From: Sphagnum magellanicum
Lineage: Eukaryota > Streptophyta > Sphagnopsida > Sphagnales > Sphagnaceae
Length of the DNA: 64,000 nucleotides
Direction: 5' to 3'
NCBI GenBank assembly: GCA_021904315.1
Contig: CM038920.1
Location: forward strand, 14,508,001 to 14,572,000
Shown: one piece after another, positions 49,250 to 62,060 of the stretch
Numbering within the stretch: position 1 is the first letter of the stretch
Layout: every line of letters starts with the position of its first letter
Notes under the pieces: model-generated
Told to the model about the DNA's origin: nothing
The model's input: only the letters and a program-made list of their open reading frames with translations
Databases searched by the model: none
Position numbers and translations under genes: made by a program

Positions 49250-49475
49250 TAGCTTGAACAATTGGTGGGTGGTGGTGCAGGTGCTTCAAGGTTTGAACAA
49301 CAATTGATGGATCTGCATGCTTCTAGGTTGAACAATTGGTGGGTGGTGGTGCGGGTGCTTCAAGGTTTGAACAACAATTGATGGATCTGCGCACTTCTAG
49401 GTTGAACAATTGGTGGGTGGTGGTGTGGGTGCTTCAAGGTTGAACAACAATTGATGGATCTGGGCGCTTCTAGGT
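49250..49475 (+). repeat. 74-bp minisatellite, three copies
   Basis: Three units with a period of 73-74 bp share TTGAACAATTGGTGGGTGGT, GGTGCTTCAAGGTT and CAACAATTGATGGATCTG. A fourth copy begins at the end but stops after GGTTGAA. The units differ at only a few bases, which suggests recent expansion. The array lies about 240 bp beyond the thioesterase stop codon. Confidence 0.88.
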
Positions 49476-49579
49476 TGAAAGAAAGCACCAGGCACAGAAA
49501 TTGTTCCAATTCCCATCGCCCCCCTTAAAACCATTACCTGACAAAGAATTCAGAGGATGGTGGTGAGTCAAAGTTGAAA

Positions 49580-49580
49580 G

Positions 49581-49612
<32 letters not shown>
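49580..49612 (+). repeat. (GA)n microsatellite
   Basis: An uninterrupted run of about 16 GA units lies between the 74-bp minisatellite and the thioesterase gene. Confidence 0.9.
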
Positions 49613-49613
<1 letters not shown>

Positions 49614-49716
49614 CATCAGAAACTGAAAAAGAAGTTCCAAATTTGCACACACACACATGCATCAGTCCTTGCAGGTTTTTTCTTGCTTGCAATCAAAACC
49701 CTACCCGAGAAAGAAT

Positions 49717-52528
49717 TCAGTAGCATGCACCATTGTAGCGCTGTTTTAATCTCCAGCTTGTCCTACCACGGAGGATCTCAGTTCCATCAGATTGCATCCT
49801 CAGCAAGTGTGTGTAATGCACAGACGTCACAGTTGGGGGGCTCAACGTGGCACTTTTGAGAGCTCCAGATGAGCAAGACACTGCACCAGGGGAGCCATCC
49901 AGAGCTCCATTTCCTAACAAGGCACTCCCGTTGTCATGGCTTTGTTGTAATGAATTGGTGACGGGTAGTGGAGAGTCTGGGCACGAGAGGGACTGAACTA
50001 TGTCTGATGGTGTACACTCTCTTCGATATTCCAGTGTCATGCTCGTCAGCTCATGGGCTACAGACAGCGATTGTGGCACACTCTGTTCCCACATACATAA
50101 CCCAAACAATCAGGCATTAATTTTGCACTCTGCATTAGTAAGTGCAAGACAATTGTTGCCCTGGACCCAGGAAGGAGGGTATCATGGTAAACCCAGCCAA
50201 CAACAGTGGTAAAAACTAAATAAGGATCAAGAGGAGTTTTGAGGAGGTACCTCAAGCACCCAGCCAATGTATTTTACATTATTCACATGCTGGTTCATAT
50301 CCATGTCATTCAGACGTGGCTGCAAAAACAACACCCAAGAAACAAATTCATGCACTTGTGAGAAATGACACTGAGCTCTCAAATCATCATACATCATATG
50401 TTGTGAAGAAAATGAACAGCACCACCACACAAGTGCATTGGTTGAGAGTTGAGACCACCGATCCAGCATAGTCCAGAATTGCATCGCATTGTGGAATCAA
50501 TGGTTGGGACTTACCACAAGGTCAGAGCGAATGTATGGTGCTGTGTCTGTCAGTTTCTTAATCCTCTGACACCCATCATTGTCCTTCATGACACTTTGGT
50601 CCAGAAAGTATGGGGAAATCTCATCGAGAACTTCCTTGGGCATCTTTGAAAGTCTCCTCGTGTCCTGGTTCATCATCACCCAAGTGCTGCAGCAACAGCA
50701 ACAGCAACAGCAACTCAGTCACTTCACTAGTCAAGAATGAGTACTACACATCCCACCATCATCATAATCATCATCAGCAGCAGCAGCAGCATCAACAGCA
50801 GAACTGGAGTGACTAAAAAGAAAAACTCATTTCTCAAGTGCGAGCGCATGCATTCTACTGTTTTGCAGTCATCTCAGTGCAGAAACCCTAAAAGAGCGAG
50901 CGAGCAAGCAAAGCAAAGCAATTGCACCTTGTGGCACGGGAGATGACATGACCAGTGGTGATGTCACGAACAAGAAAGTCACGGCGCATGCCATTTTTGC
51001 CTTCTGCTGCTACCCATGAATCTATCTCTACCACATCACCCCTGCAAGCAAATTTTTCCCATGCCAACATTCTCAAAAATAGGTGCAACCAAACTGACAT
51101 TATACCTGGAGGAGGAAATCAGGCAATTGGCAATTTGAATATCAAAATAGCATTTGGTCAAATTATGTCTGGAGCTTAATGGACCCCAACAATTGAGACT
51201 GAAACATAACGATCCTGTTCACAAAAGAAAACTTTAGCAGCTGCCAGGAAAGGAAAAAGAAAAAGAAATCATACCAAACAGGGTAGCGATTCACTTCCAC
51301 ATGCATTCGGGTAACAACCCAGATGAGACGGTGTCGCATCATGGCATGGGTAGTACCCATTCCATCTCCCACAAACGTTGACATGCCCACATGGTTCAAC
51401 GCAGTCTCCTGCCACATCAAAAGCCCAAAAAAGACTCAGCAACAAAACTCCCTTATGCATCAAATCTAGGAATCTCAATAGGTACCCAGATTCCCAGATT
51501 CATATTGGATAAAGCAAAAACCCAAAACTTGTGCAGACAAAACCCATCAATATTTTACCTGGAAGAGATTTGAGATGGTTTCAATAGAGGCAATCCTGTC
51601 AAATCCCGCTTCATATGACCGGATGATGAATGCTTGTCGATAAACCAAGTCATTTTCTACAAGCCGTCCACGCCACAAAGTATCAATGGGTAGCACCAAC
51701 CTTGTGGCAGTAGTCGATTCTTCTTCATCCTGCTTTCGTCTCTCCATCTCAATAATTGCTGCTGCCATGGCAGTAATCCACATGCCAGATGAGGGATCTG
51801 CACTTATATCTGCAGCAGCAGCTCCGGGTAGTGGTGACATCAATGTCCCAGCAGCTTGCTTCTCCCCCCTTTCATGTGGTGAAGTTAGCTCTAGCCCTTG
51901 CATCTTTCTTGTCCCATGCAACAGCTTCCTTGAACCCTCTACTTTCATTCCATTCGCTTCTGGTACTTCCCTAGCCACTGCACCTGCACATGGTGGACAG
52001 CAAACTGCATTGTCCTGCCGCACCCGACCACCTGCAAATAACTCCTCTCTGTACACAGAACCCATGATCACATATAAGGAAACAAAGGACCACCCATTTT
52101 CTAAGAGAGAAGAAGAAAACCAAAACACACACACACACAACAAAGCATTTCAAGCAAGCGAGCGAGCTTTGCTAATGTACCAAACCCACACAAACCCAAC
52201 AGCCAGAACAAAAGATGGCAACTATATACCTCACAGTAGATGGAAACTGGGCGTTTCCCAGCTCCATAATCTTAGGGGTTTCAGAAGCACCAGAAGAAGA
52301 GGGGCGAAAAAAAAGAAGAAAAAGAAAAGAAAAAACTTGGACATCCTTGATCTGCAAATGTGGGGTGATGGTGATTTGAGTGAGCTACCTGGAGTAAGGA
52401 AAAAAAGCAGCTGTGTGTTTGTGCAGAGGCAAATGACTGCTGCTGTTGCTCCCTGAGCATTGTTGCCAGTGAGTTGAAGTCGAAGCAGCTGCTGCAGATC
52501 TCACCCTGACTACAATGCCGCCATCCAT
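49717..52528 (-). CDS. FATB: Plastid acyl-ACP thioesterase, FatB-like with FatA-like features
   Basis: Proposed exons are 52528-52389, 52048-51559, 51408-51275, 51041-50928, 50686-50515, 50319-50251 and 50082-49717, in phase for 494 residues. The enzyme hydrolyses acyl-ACP in the plastid stroma, releasing fatty acids for export. Recognisable blocks are RQAFIIRSYEAGFDRIASIE, QETALNHVG, LIWVVTRMHVEVNRYPVW, WVAAEGKNGMRRDFLVRD and STWVMMNQDTRRLSK. The catalytic Asn/His segment MNQHVNNVKYIGWVLE and the EYRREC block follow. Most blocks are FatB-like, while MMNQDTRR and WVLESVPQ recall FatA. An insertion of about 40 residues rich in Ser/Gly lies after VQSL. The first exon (MDGGIVVRVRSAAAASTSTH) reads like a transit peptide. 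The alternative is a start at 52065 (MGSVYREE), which gives 453 residues and leaves the first exon as leader. Confidence 0.88.
52230..52270 (-). other. Possible alternative 41-nt leader exon of the thioesterase gene
   Basis: A long pyrimidine tract ends in CCTAAG at 52271, and 41 bases later CTGTGAG is followed by GTATAT. Including this exon breaks the reading frame from the first exon, so if used it would belong to an alternative transcript with translation from 52065. A second acceptor with a strong pyrimidine tract (CTCTTAG) lies at 52101. Confidence 0.35.
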
Positions 52529-53300
52529 GCTCCTTCTTTTCCTTTCCCACTCATATAAAACCCAAAAAGAAAACACTCTTCCCCAAAACAAACCTCCTTC
52601 CTTCCTTCCTCCAGCTGAGCTTTGCACCTCCCCTCAGCAGCAGCTACCTGAGAACTTGCACAAAGCTCAGGATCTGAGAGCTGAGAGAAGAACTATTGTG
52701 AAGTTCTGAGAACTACCATACTGTAGCTCTTCTGTGATATATCTGTTGCTATAATATTTCTCAACCTTGACAACAACCACAACCCAAAAAAAAAAAAATT
52801 ATGTAGAATCCAGAGAGACTTGCAGCAACAAAACAAAAGTAATCTCTCTTCTGACAACAATCCTAACATAGAGCTTGGAACCCACAAACAATGGGGTAGT
52901 GTAGCTGAGAAAAACAAAAAACAAGAGCAAGAAAGTTGCAAGAATGTAGTTGGGTGTCTAATTAGAGGAGCATGTTAGTAAGCATTCATGGCGGCTGCCA
53001 GGACCCATCCAGTACCTACCCAGTTACCTACCTACCAGGTACCTACCCTTGGGAGCCATGCCTGTTTCTACCCATTCTTTTCCCTTTCCCCCCTTCTTCT
53101 CCTCCCCTCTAGCCCGGGTGCTTTTATTGCCTACTAACTTAAGCTTAACTGGCCCCTAAGATAGGGAAGACCACCATCACACTCCACCAGCTAGCAAGCT
53201 AGCTAGCTACACTCCACCCTACTAGGTAAGTAGGTAGGTAGGTAGGTAGGTCTTACTAGGTACCTACTACTGCATTAACCAGTTCACATTAACTTATTAT
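52529..53300. promoter_or_regulatory. Thioesterase leader and promoter region, with TAGG/CCTA repeats
   Basis: Sequence upstream of 52528 on the minus strand is probably 5' leader, then promoter. Further out, about 53,010-53,275 contains repeated CTACCTACC and GGTAGGTAGG runs and AGCTAGCTAGC motifs, which could form hairpins because both orientations occur. No TATA box could be placed with confidence. Confidence 0.4.
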
Positions 53301-53305
53301 TATGA

Positions 53306-53470
53306 ATAGCAAATCATCCCTAGGTATTCAACAACAAATCATCATCCTTATTAGATGTAAAAAAATAGCAAATCATCCATAGGTATTCAATAACAAATTA
53401 TCATCCTTATTAGATGTAAAAAATAGCAAATCATCCCTAGGTATTCAACAACAAATCATCCTTGTTAGTA
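53306..53470 (+). repeat. 57-59-bp tandem repeat, about three copies
   Basis: Units starting ATAGCAAATCATCC near 53306, 53365 and 53422 contain TAGGTATTCAA and CCTTATTAGATGTAAAAAA. The third copy is shortened. No gene is adjacent. Confidence 0.85.
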
Positions 53471-56400
53471 CATATGTTATACAAACATATCTATGATTTG
53501 AGTGAGTTGGGTTATTTGACCTAGATCATTAGGTCAGGTTAGGGGAATGGTTGGTGAATGGGTAGGCAAGGGTGGTCATGGCAACTTGCTAAATTGCACT
53601 TGGCTTGGTGATCAAGGCATACATACTCGTGTAAAAGTGTAAGTTCACATACTAGGTAGTAAGTACTATTGTTGTTGCCAAGGGTCACATAGTATACAAC
53701 CATTATAGTTGCTAATGCTTCCACCATGGTGAATTATCCTCCTCCTACTTCCTCTTCACACTACCTAAATAACTTTTAGTGTTGTGCATGTATATGATTT
53801 TTGTTTTACCAATTGGGTAAGTGTATTTTTAAAGTATATTAACTTCAAGTATGAATGTATAACTTTAAACGTGTAATTGAATTAATTTTTTTAACACCTA
53901 TATTCATAGGATTTTACATGTCATAAACCTTTGAATGAATGAAGAGACCTAAATCCCCTGAATGTCAGATCATTTGGAGGCAAGGACACACGAAAAACTT
54001 CTTCATTCAAGAAATTGAGGTTATATTATTCACTTGGTGATGGGCCTAAAGCCTCCAAGTCCGAATGCCCTTTGCCTACTTGCCATAGCTCTACATATGA
54101 AATCAAAATATGAACCATGAAATTTTGTTCCCTTCCATTGTTATAAAATAAAACAAACAGGAAATAAAATATGCCTTTGCAAAGGGTTGTTTGAATCATG
54201 GTCATTCTCTCACAAAAAATGAAGTTTATAACAAAATCAGAATATTGCACCTCCCACTATCATGGAATATTAAGGTGTGTAAAACAATGAAGGTATTGCT
54301 TTTCAAATTATTTTTGAATATTTTTTTATTTAAAAATGATGATATTTCATCACCCATTTATCATTGACAACTATGGTTTCCTAAACAAGGCATCGATGAA
54401 ACTTGTAACAATGTAAAAAAGTTGTTAGATCACCATCTACACCTACAAATAATGTAGACAAAAAAGAGTAACATGAGGTAATTCACTTAAAACCCTAACT
54501 TGACTGTGCAAGACCACAATGAAAAGAATTGCAAGACTAGCACAAGAAAAAAAATGCAAAATGACAAAAATATTAGCAAAAAATAATTAGGTGTAAAAAG
54601 CTCACTTGAAACATGTTGTTATTGGAGGTTGTAACAACGTAAATAGTTGTAAGATGATTGCTAAGGCGACTAGAGAATTAATTAATTTGAAAATATATTC
54701 TTTTAACTTTGTAATGACAAATATCATTAGAAGAAAAACTCTTCAAGTGGTAGAACAAATAGATTATTGATTTCTTATGTAGACTTGACATAGACTGAAC
54801 TTGGTAGAAAAACACAATGCTTATCATCCTTTCAAGATTACCAAGCAAATACGACTTCAAAATGAAACACAATCAGAATTTTGTAATGAAGAGAAATCAA
54901 CTTCAGGAAGATATGAAAACTCATATTATTCTCCACATAATGTACAAAAATAAGTTCTAGTAAGCATAATTGAGCATGTAGCTAATTAAGTATCAAAGTA
55001 AGCATCAAAAAATATCTTTAATTAAGGGTATTGAATGCCTAAAATCTCTCTAAAACTAACAAAACTACCTTATCTATAGATCTATTAATTCTATAACTAA
55101 AAGTCTTATCACTGAAATTTTGGTACTACAATAAATAAATAAATAATTGATAATAAAATCAATGACCAAAAAAAATTGGTAACAAAAATCCAATAGTCAA
55201 ATTTGATAGTGATTCTCTTGCACTAAATTTTGTGTATTAATTTTCTTATATTAAATTTCTCATACTGAATCTCCTTGTAGTGAATATTTTGACCTTTAAC
55301 AATGACAACAACACGATCAACTACATTTGCGAACAACTTAAACAAGGGGAACAACATGGCATAGTTCACAATGAAAAGATTTGCAAGGTTTATCATTCCT
55401 CCATATATTCCAACCCTTAACATTCTCTTCTTTCCAACCCATTCCCTCTTTCTTCATGTCATGATTTGTCCCTTTGCATTTTTTCCTTTGTTGAATCACT
55501 TTGCTTCCATAGTAATTGTTTTGAATCATGGAGACCCAAAAAAAAAGATTAAAACTTGCAATATGCATATGTATTGTATTCATTGGTCATTCGTTCATTC
55601 TCCCATAATAGATTAGGGTTTGCAACAAAAATGATTGGCCAAATGTAAGTGTAAACTTGCGCATGTACGTGTAGATCACATGATTTACACTTGCAAGGTT
55701 TTCCATATCATGTAAATTGATCATTTACACTCTCACACACACACATTGGTAATTACCTATGTGAGTGGGTAAGTATCATAGATAAATAGGTAGGGAATGT
55801 AAATGGTTACTATGGAATTGGGTAGGTAAGTAATGCACTTTGGTGTGACTACTTGGTAGGTAGATGCATGTGGATGGTAATTCATGTTGGCTAGGGTTTT
55901 TTTTTCCCATACCCAACAAGGCAGGGTCTTTGTGAAATGTGGTTTTGTCCCACATGAGGAGGTATGAAACGATCACACTCTGAGACCCGACTATTATCAA
56001 TTTGCTTCTTTTAAGCGATACCCATGACGACCAATTTCCTCAATTATTCTTGTGATAGCACTCACATGCCACCATGTATGTGATGGTTGGAATTGAAATA
56101 CCCAACCTGATACCCGACCAAATAACCTCAATGGGTCATTTACTAAGGGTTAAACATTGGTCAATTGGTTGTCCATGGATGATCATCATCTCCCTCTTTT
56201 CTTCTTCTTCTGTCTCTTCTTGTTCCTTAAAGCTAGGGTTCTCTCTCTCTCTCTCAATCACTAGGAGCCAGTAAATGACCTGTCACAATTGATGGGTTGT
56301 GTGGAATCTGCATCTAAGTATTCCAGGGAACCCATCTGTTGCAATTAAGTACCCAAAATAATAAGGGATGTTAACTTATAGTGGAGATCGGTATGTGGAG

Positions 56401-56920
56401 CTCACATGGCACATTGTATTTGATGCGGGGCATGCAGTTGTTGGTTGAGTTAGTTCCCTACCTAATACTTGCTGCAGCTTTTGGAAATTTGGACACAACA
56501 AAAGGGAGCTTTCATCATTCCCAATTCACAATTTTTTTGTTCTTCTTGTAGATTAGATTCTTAAGGGTTTTTTTTGGTGTGTGTTTCCAAGTAGTTCATA
56601 CACCCAATACTTAACCAAAACAGTTCAACATACACACACACACACACACACACACAATATTCCAGCCTACAGTAAGTATAGTCCAGTCCGACAAATAGAA
56701 TGTAAGTGGCTATTGCATCAGCAATAAGCATCTCAAGGTCCTATCTTGAATAGTAAGGAAGCTGTCGGCACTTGTTGTGGTCAAATGAACGGGCCAACTC
56801 TTTAACGGATTTTGTTTCCTAGGATATGGGGGTGGTGGCTGGAGGTTGGTTGGGGATCCTTTTCATATTATGGTTAATCTCCTGGAAGAGGCTCTTTCCA
56901 TTAGGCTGTTGTGATCACGG
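53471..56920. other. AT-rich spacer without recognised genes
   Basis: Only short ORFs and simple sequence are seen, including a CA run near 56,632-56,656 and GTGTAAAT/ATTTACAC motifs near 55,640-55,740 similar to those at 11,560-11,720. No transposon domain was identified. Confidence 0.5.
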
Positions 56921-57127
56921 ATTCTGTCTCCATAGCAGGTTTTCATTTACATTTGCTCGATTTAGCTGTGTATTCTGTCTCAATAGCAGCTTTTCATCTA
57001 CATTTGCTCGATGTAGCTGTGTATTCTGTCTCAATAGCAGGTTTTCATTTTACATTTGCTCAATGTAGCTGTGTATTCTGTCTCAATAGCAGGTTTTCAT
57101 TTACATTTGTTCCAGTTAGCTGTGTTC
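56921..57127 (+). repeat. 51-52-bp minisatellite, four copies
   Basis: Four units starting ATTCTGTCTC near 56921, 56972, 57023 and 57075 contain ATAGCAGGTTTTCATTTACA and GTAGCTGTGT. The phrase TTCCATTAGGCTGTTGTGATCA just before the array recurs, slightly changed, near 57,390, which suggests a wider duplication. Confidence 0.88.
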
Positions 57128-60100
57128 ATAGTCACCGGAGAACTTTAGAAGTCATGCATTGACCAAATGTGGAGTTGTATGAGATGTGCAAGTCAAGCTG
57201 TGAGTCACTACTAAAAGGTGACATATGTCAGTCCTGTGGGAACATCTGTTTTTCAAAAGTCTTCTAGAAATTTTTCTTACTCATGAAATGCTCCTCACAT
57301 TCTTAACAATAATTACCTACAACTCCAATTGCAGCTCTCCAATGGAAGGTGCTTGTCCATGCAACAAGAAACAATGCTCTCTATCAGTGGCTTTCCATTA
57401 GGTTGGCTGTTGTGATCACATTATATGGGGTGTAATAACTGCAATCACTGATCACAGCGACCTCATGGAATAAGAGGAGAGTCTGTCCATATATTTTAAT
57501 ACGTAACGTATAAAATTTGTGAAATTTCTTACATTGAAGCTCGCACAACACGGGTGAGATCAATGTTTTCTTTTCATTTTTTTGGGTCAAATTTGATAAT
57601 TTTGTCAAAGTGGTGTTCATCCACAGCAAGATTTAACAAATTTTGCTATAAATGAGATATGAATTTTTTAAAAAAAATTTAAGCATACTTCTTTATAGTT
57701 GGAACTAAATAGACAAATATGTTGATTTTTTATGAAGGCTTTTAAATTTTTGATGATTGAAAATCTCAAATTTCACTTCATTTTCATATTTTGTAATTCT
57801 AAATTTCACTTTCTGAGGGGAAAAAAAGCAGTCGGTGAGTGTCAACTGTAGCATATGTAACAAACTTATTCCACTTTGTACAACCCTAAGTGTGAGGTAT
57901 GATTGTACAAACCATTGTTCACCCACTACTCCTATTGAGTAAAGAACTTTCACAAAATTGGGATCTTCAAAAAACCCTAAAAAGGGTATTACTTCTTTTT
58001 TTTTTGAAAAGGCAATAGGTAAGATGGAATTCTCAATTAGGTTTTCAATTTTTAATTGCTTGCACAACAACTACACAATCTTCAATTTTGTGTATGTAGG
58101 TGAAACCATACCTTTTTTTCTTTTTTCTTTAAAAAAAAAAAAAACCATAATGTCATGTCAAGTTCAACACTAATTATATTATTTTCAAATATGTTGAAAT
58201 TTTCATGCATTTTTTTTTCAAAGAAAGAAATTTTGTGAATAAAAGGAAAGTAGATGATGGTTTAGAATTTTTTATTTTTCAACATGGAATCTTCAAAATA
58301 GGAACCAACATTTAATGAATTAAAAAAATCTCATGGAAGGTTCTTCCACTATTCAGCCTTTACTTTACTTTTTCTTTTTTTGTTTCTTTCTTTAAAATTC
58401 CACAACCAAACATGTCCAAATCCAAGGTACAATAATATCATGTTGAAAGCACCATGTCATCTCACCCCCAACTTCAAGGCATCACCAACCCTCTACTTTG
58501 ACCCATTGCCCTTTCTTGGTATCTATGATGCTCCAAACATTAGAAGCAACATCAATGTGACAGTACTACTTACAAAAACAATTTGTTAAAAAAAAAAAAC
58601 CCATTTCCACGCACTTTGGTACTAGCCTAGCCTAGGCTATTTTGTTTCAAAAAAATAATCCAAAAATTCACAAAACTTATGTGAGTCCAATATCTTATTC
58701 TCCAATCCATTTTTCTCAATTATTGGAGGGATGCCACTTATGGCAGCATCCAAAACTATAAATGCCCTTCAAATTGGGCATTGTCACATTTTAAGTTGTC
58801 AACACAATATTGATGAAGTTAATGATGGAGTTGGTGAATTTGTGTAGATGGTGATGTAGGCTACTTGTAGTTTTCTTAGTTAGAGGAGGAGGAGGAGCAA
58901 GAGGTGGTCTGTCTCACTGAGGTGACAGAAATTGTCAGTTAACACTAGAGTCAAGTTAACACTAGAGTCAACTTGATGAGTATGGTGTAGTTGATAGTTG
59001 TCAAAACTCCAAAGTGGGTATGATGCCTAGTAGTGACATCCTTTGGGTTTCAATCATGCACTTCCTTGTGTGATGACCTCTTTCATTTGTATTATAAAAA
59101 CAATTGAGTCCTTTAGACTTACACCTCTTTAGACTTACACACCCCCACCCACCTATTTGGATAGGAAAAGGGCATGTAATTTGATCTTTTGGTAAGGTGT
59201 TGTGATTCGACTTCAAAGGTTATATATTGAATCCAATTTTGATTCCATTGGTGTGTAATTGGGCATTTTGTTTTGAGAGGGGGGTGGGGTCATGCAGTGT
59301 GCAAACAAAGGTTGGAAGATTAGATCGGTTGCAAGACACACATTTTCTTGAAGTTTTTCTTGCTTTTTCTTGTTTCCAATCTTCACATTATGTCTTGTTT
59401 TATGCATCCAAATTGCATCTTCAAATTTTCAACCTTCCAAATTTCAATGATTTGGAAGGTTGTCATTGTGAATGTTTTTAATTTTTGAACATCACATGTT
59501 TGTGAGAAGTGGTTGATCAATTCCAATTAAATATTATGTTTTTCTTCTTTTTTTTCACCCAACTATGGTGCCCTTCAAACTCATCCAAATTTCAATTTTT
59601 TTGCATATACACATGTGTAAAATGGTAATGTGTCATCAAAGAGTGGTATGCCTCCAAGAAATCTAACAATGCTTTTGTCTTCTACATCTTTAAAAGGAAG
59701 CAAAAAGTTAATTTTTGAAGTCACATTGACACCCAAAGTCATAGTTGTTGTAAGCCCTACCAAAATGGAGTAGATGTTCAATGTAGTCCAAAGAAAAAGA
59801 AAAAGAAATGTGGATGGGAGTTGAATCAAGTTTGTAAATTTTTGGGTTGTGAAACTTTGTTGGTTAAAACCAATGTTGGCAAATCTTTTGGTTTGGAGCA
59901 TTAAACTTAATAGTTCAAGTTTAGGTTTTTATTATATCAACTTAGACCCAACACCCTTTTGGTGGAATCAACACAAGGATTGGATCATGGAACTAGCCTT
60001 TTGCCAACAATTAGAATTGGAACCTTGAAAATAAACTCTTAAAAAAACATTTGGGGTTCTTAAGGTAAACACATTGATTTTTTTAATAAAAATGTCAACA

Positions 60101-61234
60101 TGTAGGTTGAACTTTTTAGTTCAATGAATGGTTTTAATTTCCTATAAAATTAATATTTTCATACAAACTTGTTATGAACTCAATTCCTTCATAATTTTCA
60201 ATTTCAAATTGTCATCAGACTTCAAACCTATAATTTTTTAACTTTGAGGAATGTGTATTGTGTACATGGAACTAGACGATGTTCTCAAACAAAGCCTAAA
60301 GGTTCTTGAATTTGAAAAAAAAAAAATTGTCAAAATTAAAACCCTAGGTTTCAAAATTTGAAGAATCAAATTCAAATGTGATTTCATAAAAGCTAGTCAA
60401 ATAAATTTTTAATGTCAAAAATGAAATTGAAAGTTCTTTCATAAATGAAGAATTAGACAACATTCGATAAAATTGAATTGTGAAGAGGATGGGAAGATGA
60501 AAATGGTGAGATGTAAGATGTGTTTTGTTATTAATGCCAAAATTGGACTCCCATGTGAAACATTATAGGTTGGAAAAATGCACTATTCCAAAACTTGAAA
60601 TTGTTATATGATTTATGTGTGTTATATTAATGCACTTATGAAAAATGAGAAGTTGTTTGCCTCTAGAAGGTGTGATCTAGAAGGTGTGATAAAGTATTCC
60701 AACAACAAAATGGGGGCAAGGTAAAAAGGAAAAATAAATTTGTTTAGTTTGTTGTAATTTAGTATCTTTTATGTCAAGTATTTACTATAAAACATTAGTT
60801 TAGTTTATTATTTGTCATTGGAACCCAATTCAATGTGAGTAATGTTACAAACTTTTCATGTTTGGGAGGTTTATCCCCATGATGTGGTTAATGAGTTTCA
60901 TTTTTCATATTTCAAAAATATTCACTTGCACACCACAAGAATCCAAGTACAAAAAACACAACAAAATAACAAAACAACCATCATGATGTGTGTGCATGTT
61001 TTCATGTGTGTGACTTTGATAGTTTTGATAATGTTGGGTGCCAATCTTGTAACATGCGACATCTACAAGAAGGCTAGCCCATGACAAAATTTGGAAATTT
61101 CAAGTCACTTTTCCAAATTCTCAAGATTAAAAACTACCTTTGCAAACACATGTCAAATTCAACAAGGCAAAAAATGGTAGAAATCAATGTACAATGTTGT
61201 TATGAATGCAAGAAACTAGGTCTAGATTTAGGCC
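57128..61234. other. AT-rich spacer with a possible retroelement remnant
   Basis: No host gene was recognised. Minus-strand frames at 59,001-59,216 show a knuckle-like NERGHHTRKC, which recalls a retroviral-type gag zinc knuckle whose second cysteine is lost. This alone does not establish an element. The rest holds only short ORFs. Confidence 0.4.
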
Positions 61235-62060
61235 TATTTGCCACATGGCCTAACTTAGGTGCCACATGGCCTAAGTTTTAGCTTAACCTAGGTGTCACAT
61301 GCTTAGGTTTTAACCTAGGTGCCATGGGTCATATGTGGTTTTGACATAGATGCCATGTGGCCTAAGTGCCACCTAACATGGCCCTAGGTCTAAGCCTATG
61401 GGCTTTTGTGGCATATGTGGTTCAAACACATGTGCCACATTGCCAAACCCTAGTAGCCCTAGGTACATGTGGGATATGTGGTTTAAGCATAGGTGCCACA
61501 TGGCCTAGGTGGTATAGGCATAGGTGCCACATAAGTTACACTAATTAATAAGTTAATAAGTAGTACATGTTAGATTAGGTAAACAATTAGGTAATAGTTA
61601 AGTAGCTAGGTAGCTAAATATTATTAACATGTAATAGTTGTGATTAAGTTGCACCCACAATGTTTACTCCATATTATTTACATTCCAGTTCAAAAAAAAA
61701 AACTACATAAGGAGGTGCATTATAAATGTTGGAAAAAGACAAAAAACATGAAAATGAAATGGTCGTTTGGTAAATGATAAAAAGGTTCAACTTTAAAGGC
61801 TAAATATTAAATGAAATAAAATTTTACTCATTAGGTGCCATGTAACCTAGGTTTAAGCCTACTTTAGGTGCCATGTGGTTTAGGTCTAAGTATAGATTAA
61901 ATATAAGCTTAACTTAGATGCCATGTGACATAGGTCTAAACATAACCTAAATGCCATGGGGTTTAAGTCTATGTTTAGCATGAGGGCCACATAAGCTATT
62001 GGGGCTTAATTTAACATAGGCCTTGCCAATCAATTAACTTAGTCTAAACACCATGTGTCA
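61235..62060 (+). repeat. Degenerate short repeats built on GGTGCCACATGGCCTAGGTT
   Basis: A motif of roughly 20-35 bp (GCCACATGG-CCTA-GTTT and variants with GCCATGTGG) recurs many times between 61,235 and about 61,540, and again between 61,830 and 62,060, with an unrelated stretch between. Spacing is irregular. It lies upstream of a gypsy-like gag and could be part of an element's terminal region. Confidence 0.65.

Larger units (their letters stand above)
48301..49716. other. Spacer downstream of the thioesterase gene
   Basis: No gene was recognised. It contains a 74-bp minisatellite and a GA microsatellite, described separately. The part nearest 49717 may be the thioesterase 3' untranslated region. 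Confidence 0.45.

Noticed and set aside
56826..57162. Two overlapping Cys/Phe-rich plus-strand ORFs
   Set aside because: They follow from the 51-52-bp minisatellite being open in more than one frame.
59001..59216. Gag zinc-knuckle gene
   Set aside because: Only a short NERGHHTRKC-type segment is suggestive, with a missing cysteine. No reverse transcriptase, integrase or LTR is nearby, so it is only mentioned in the spacer entry.
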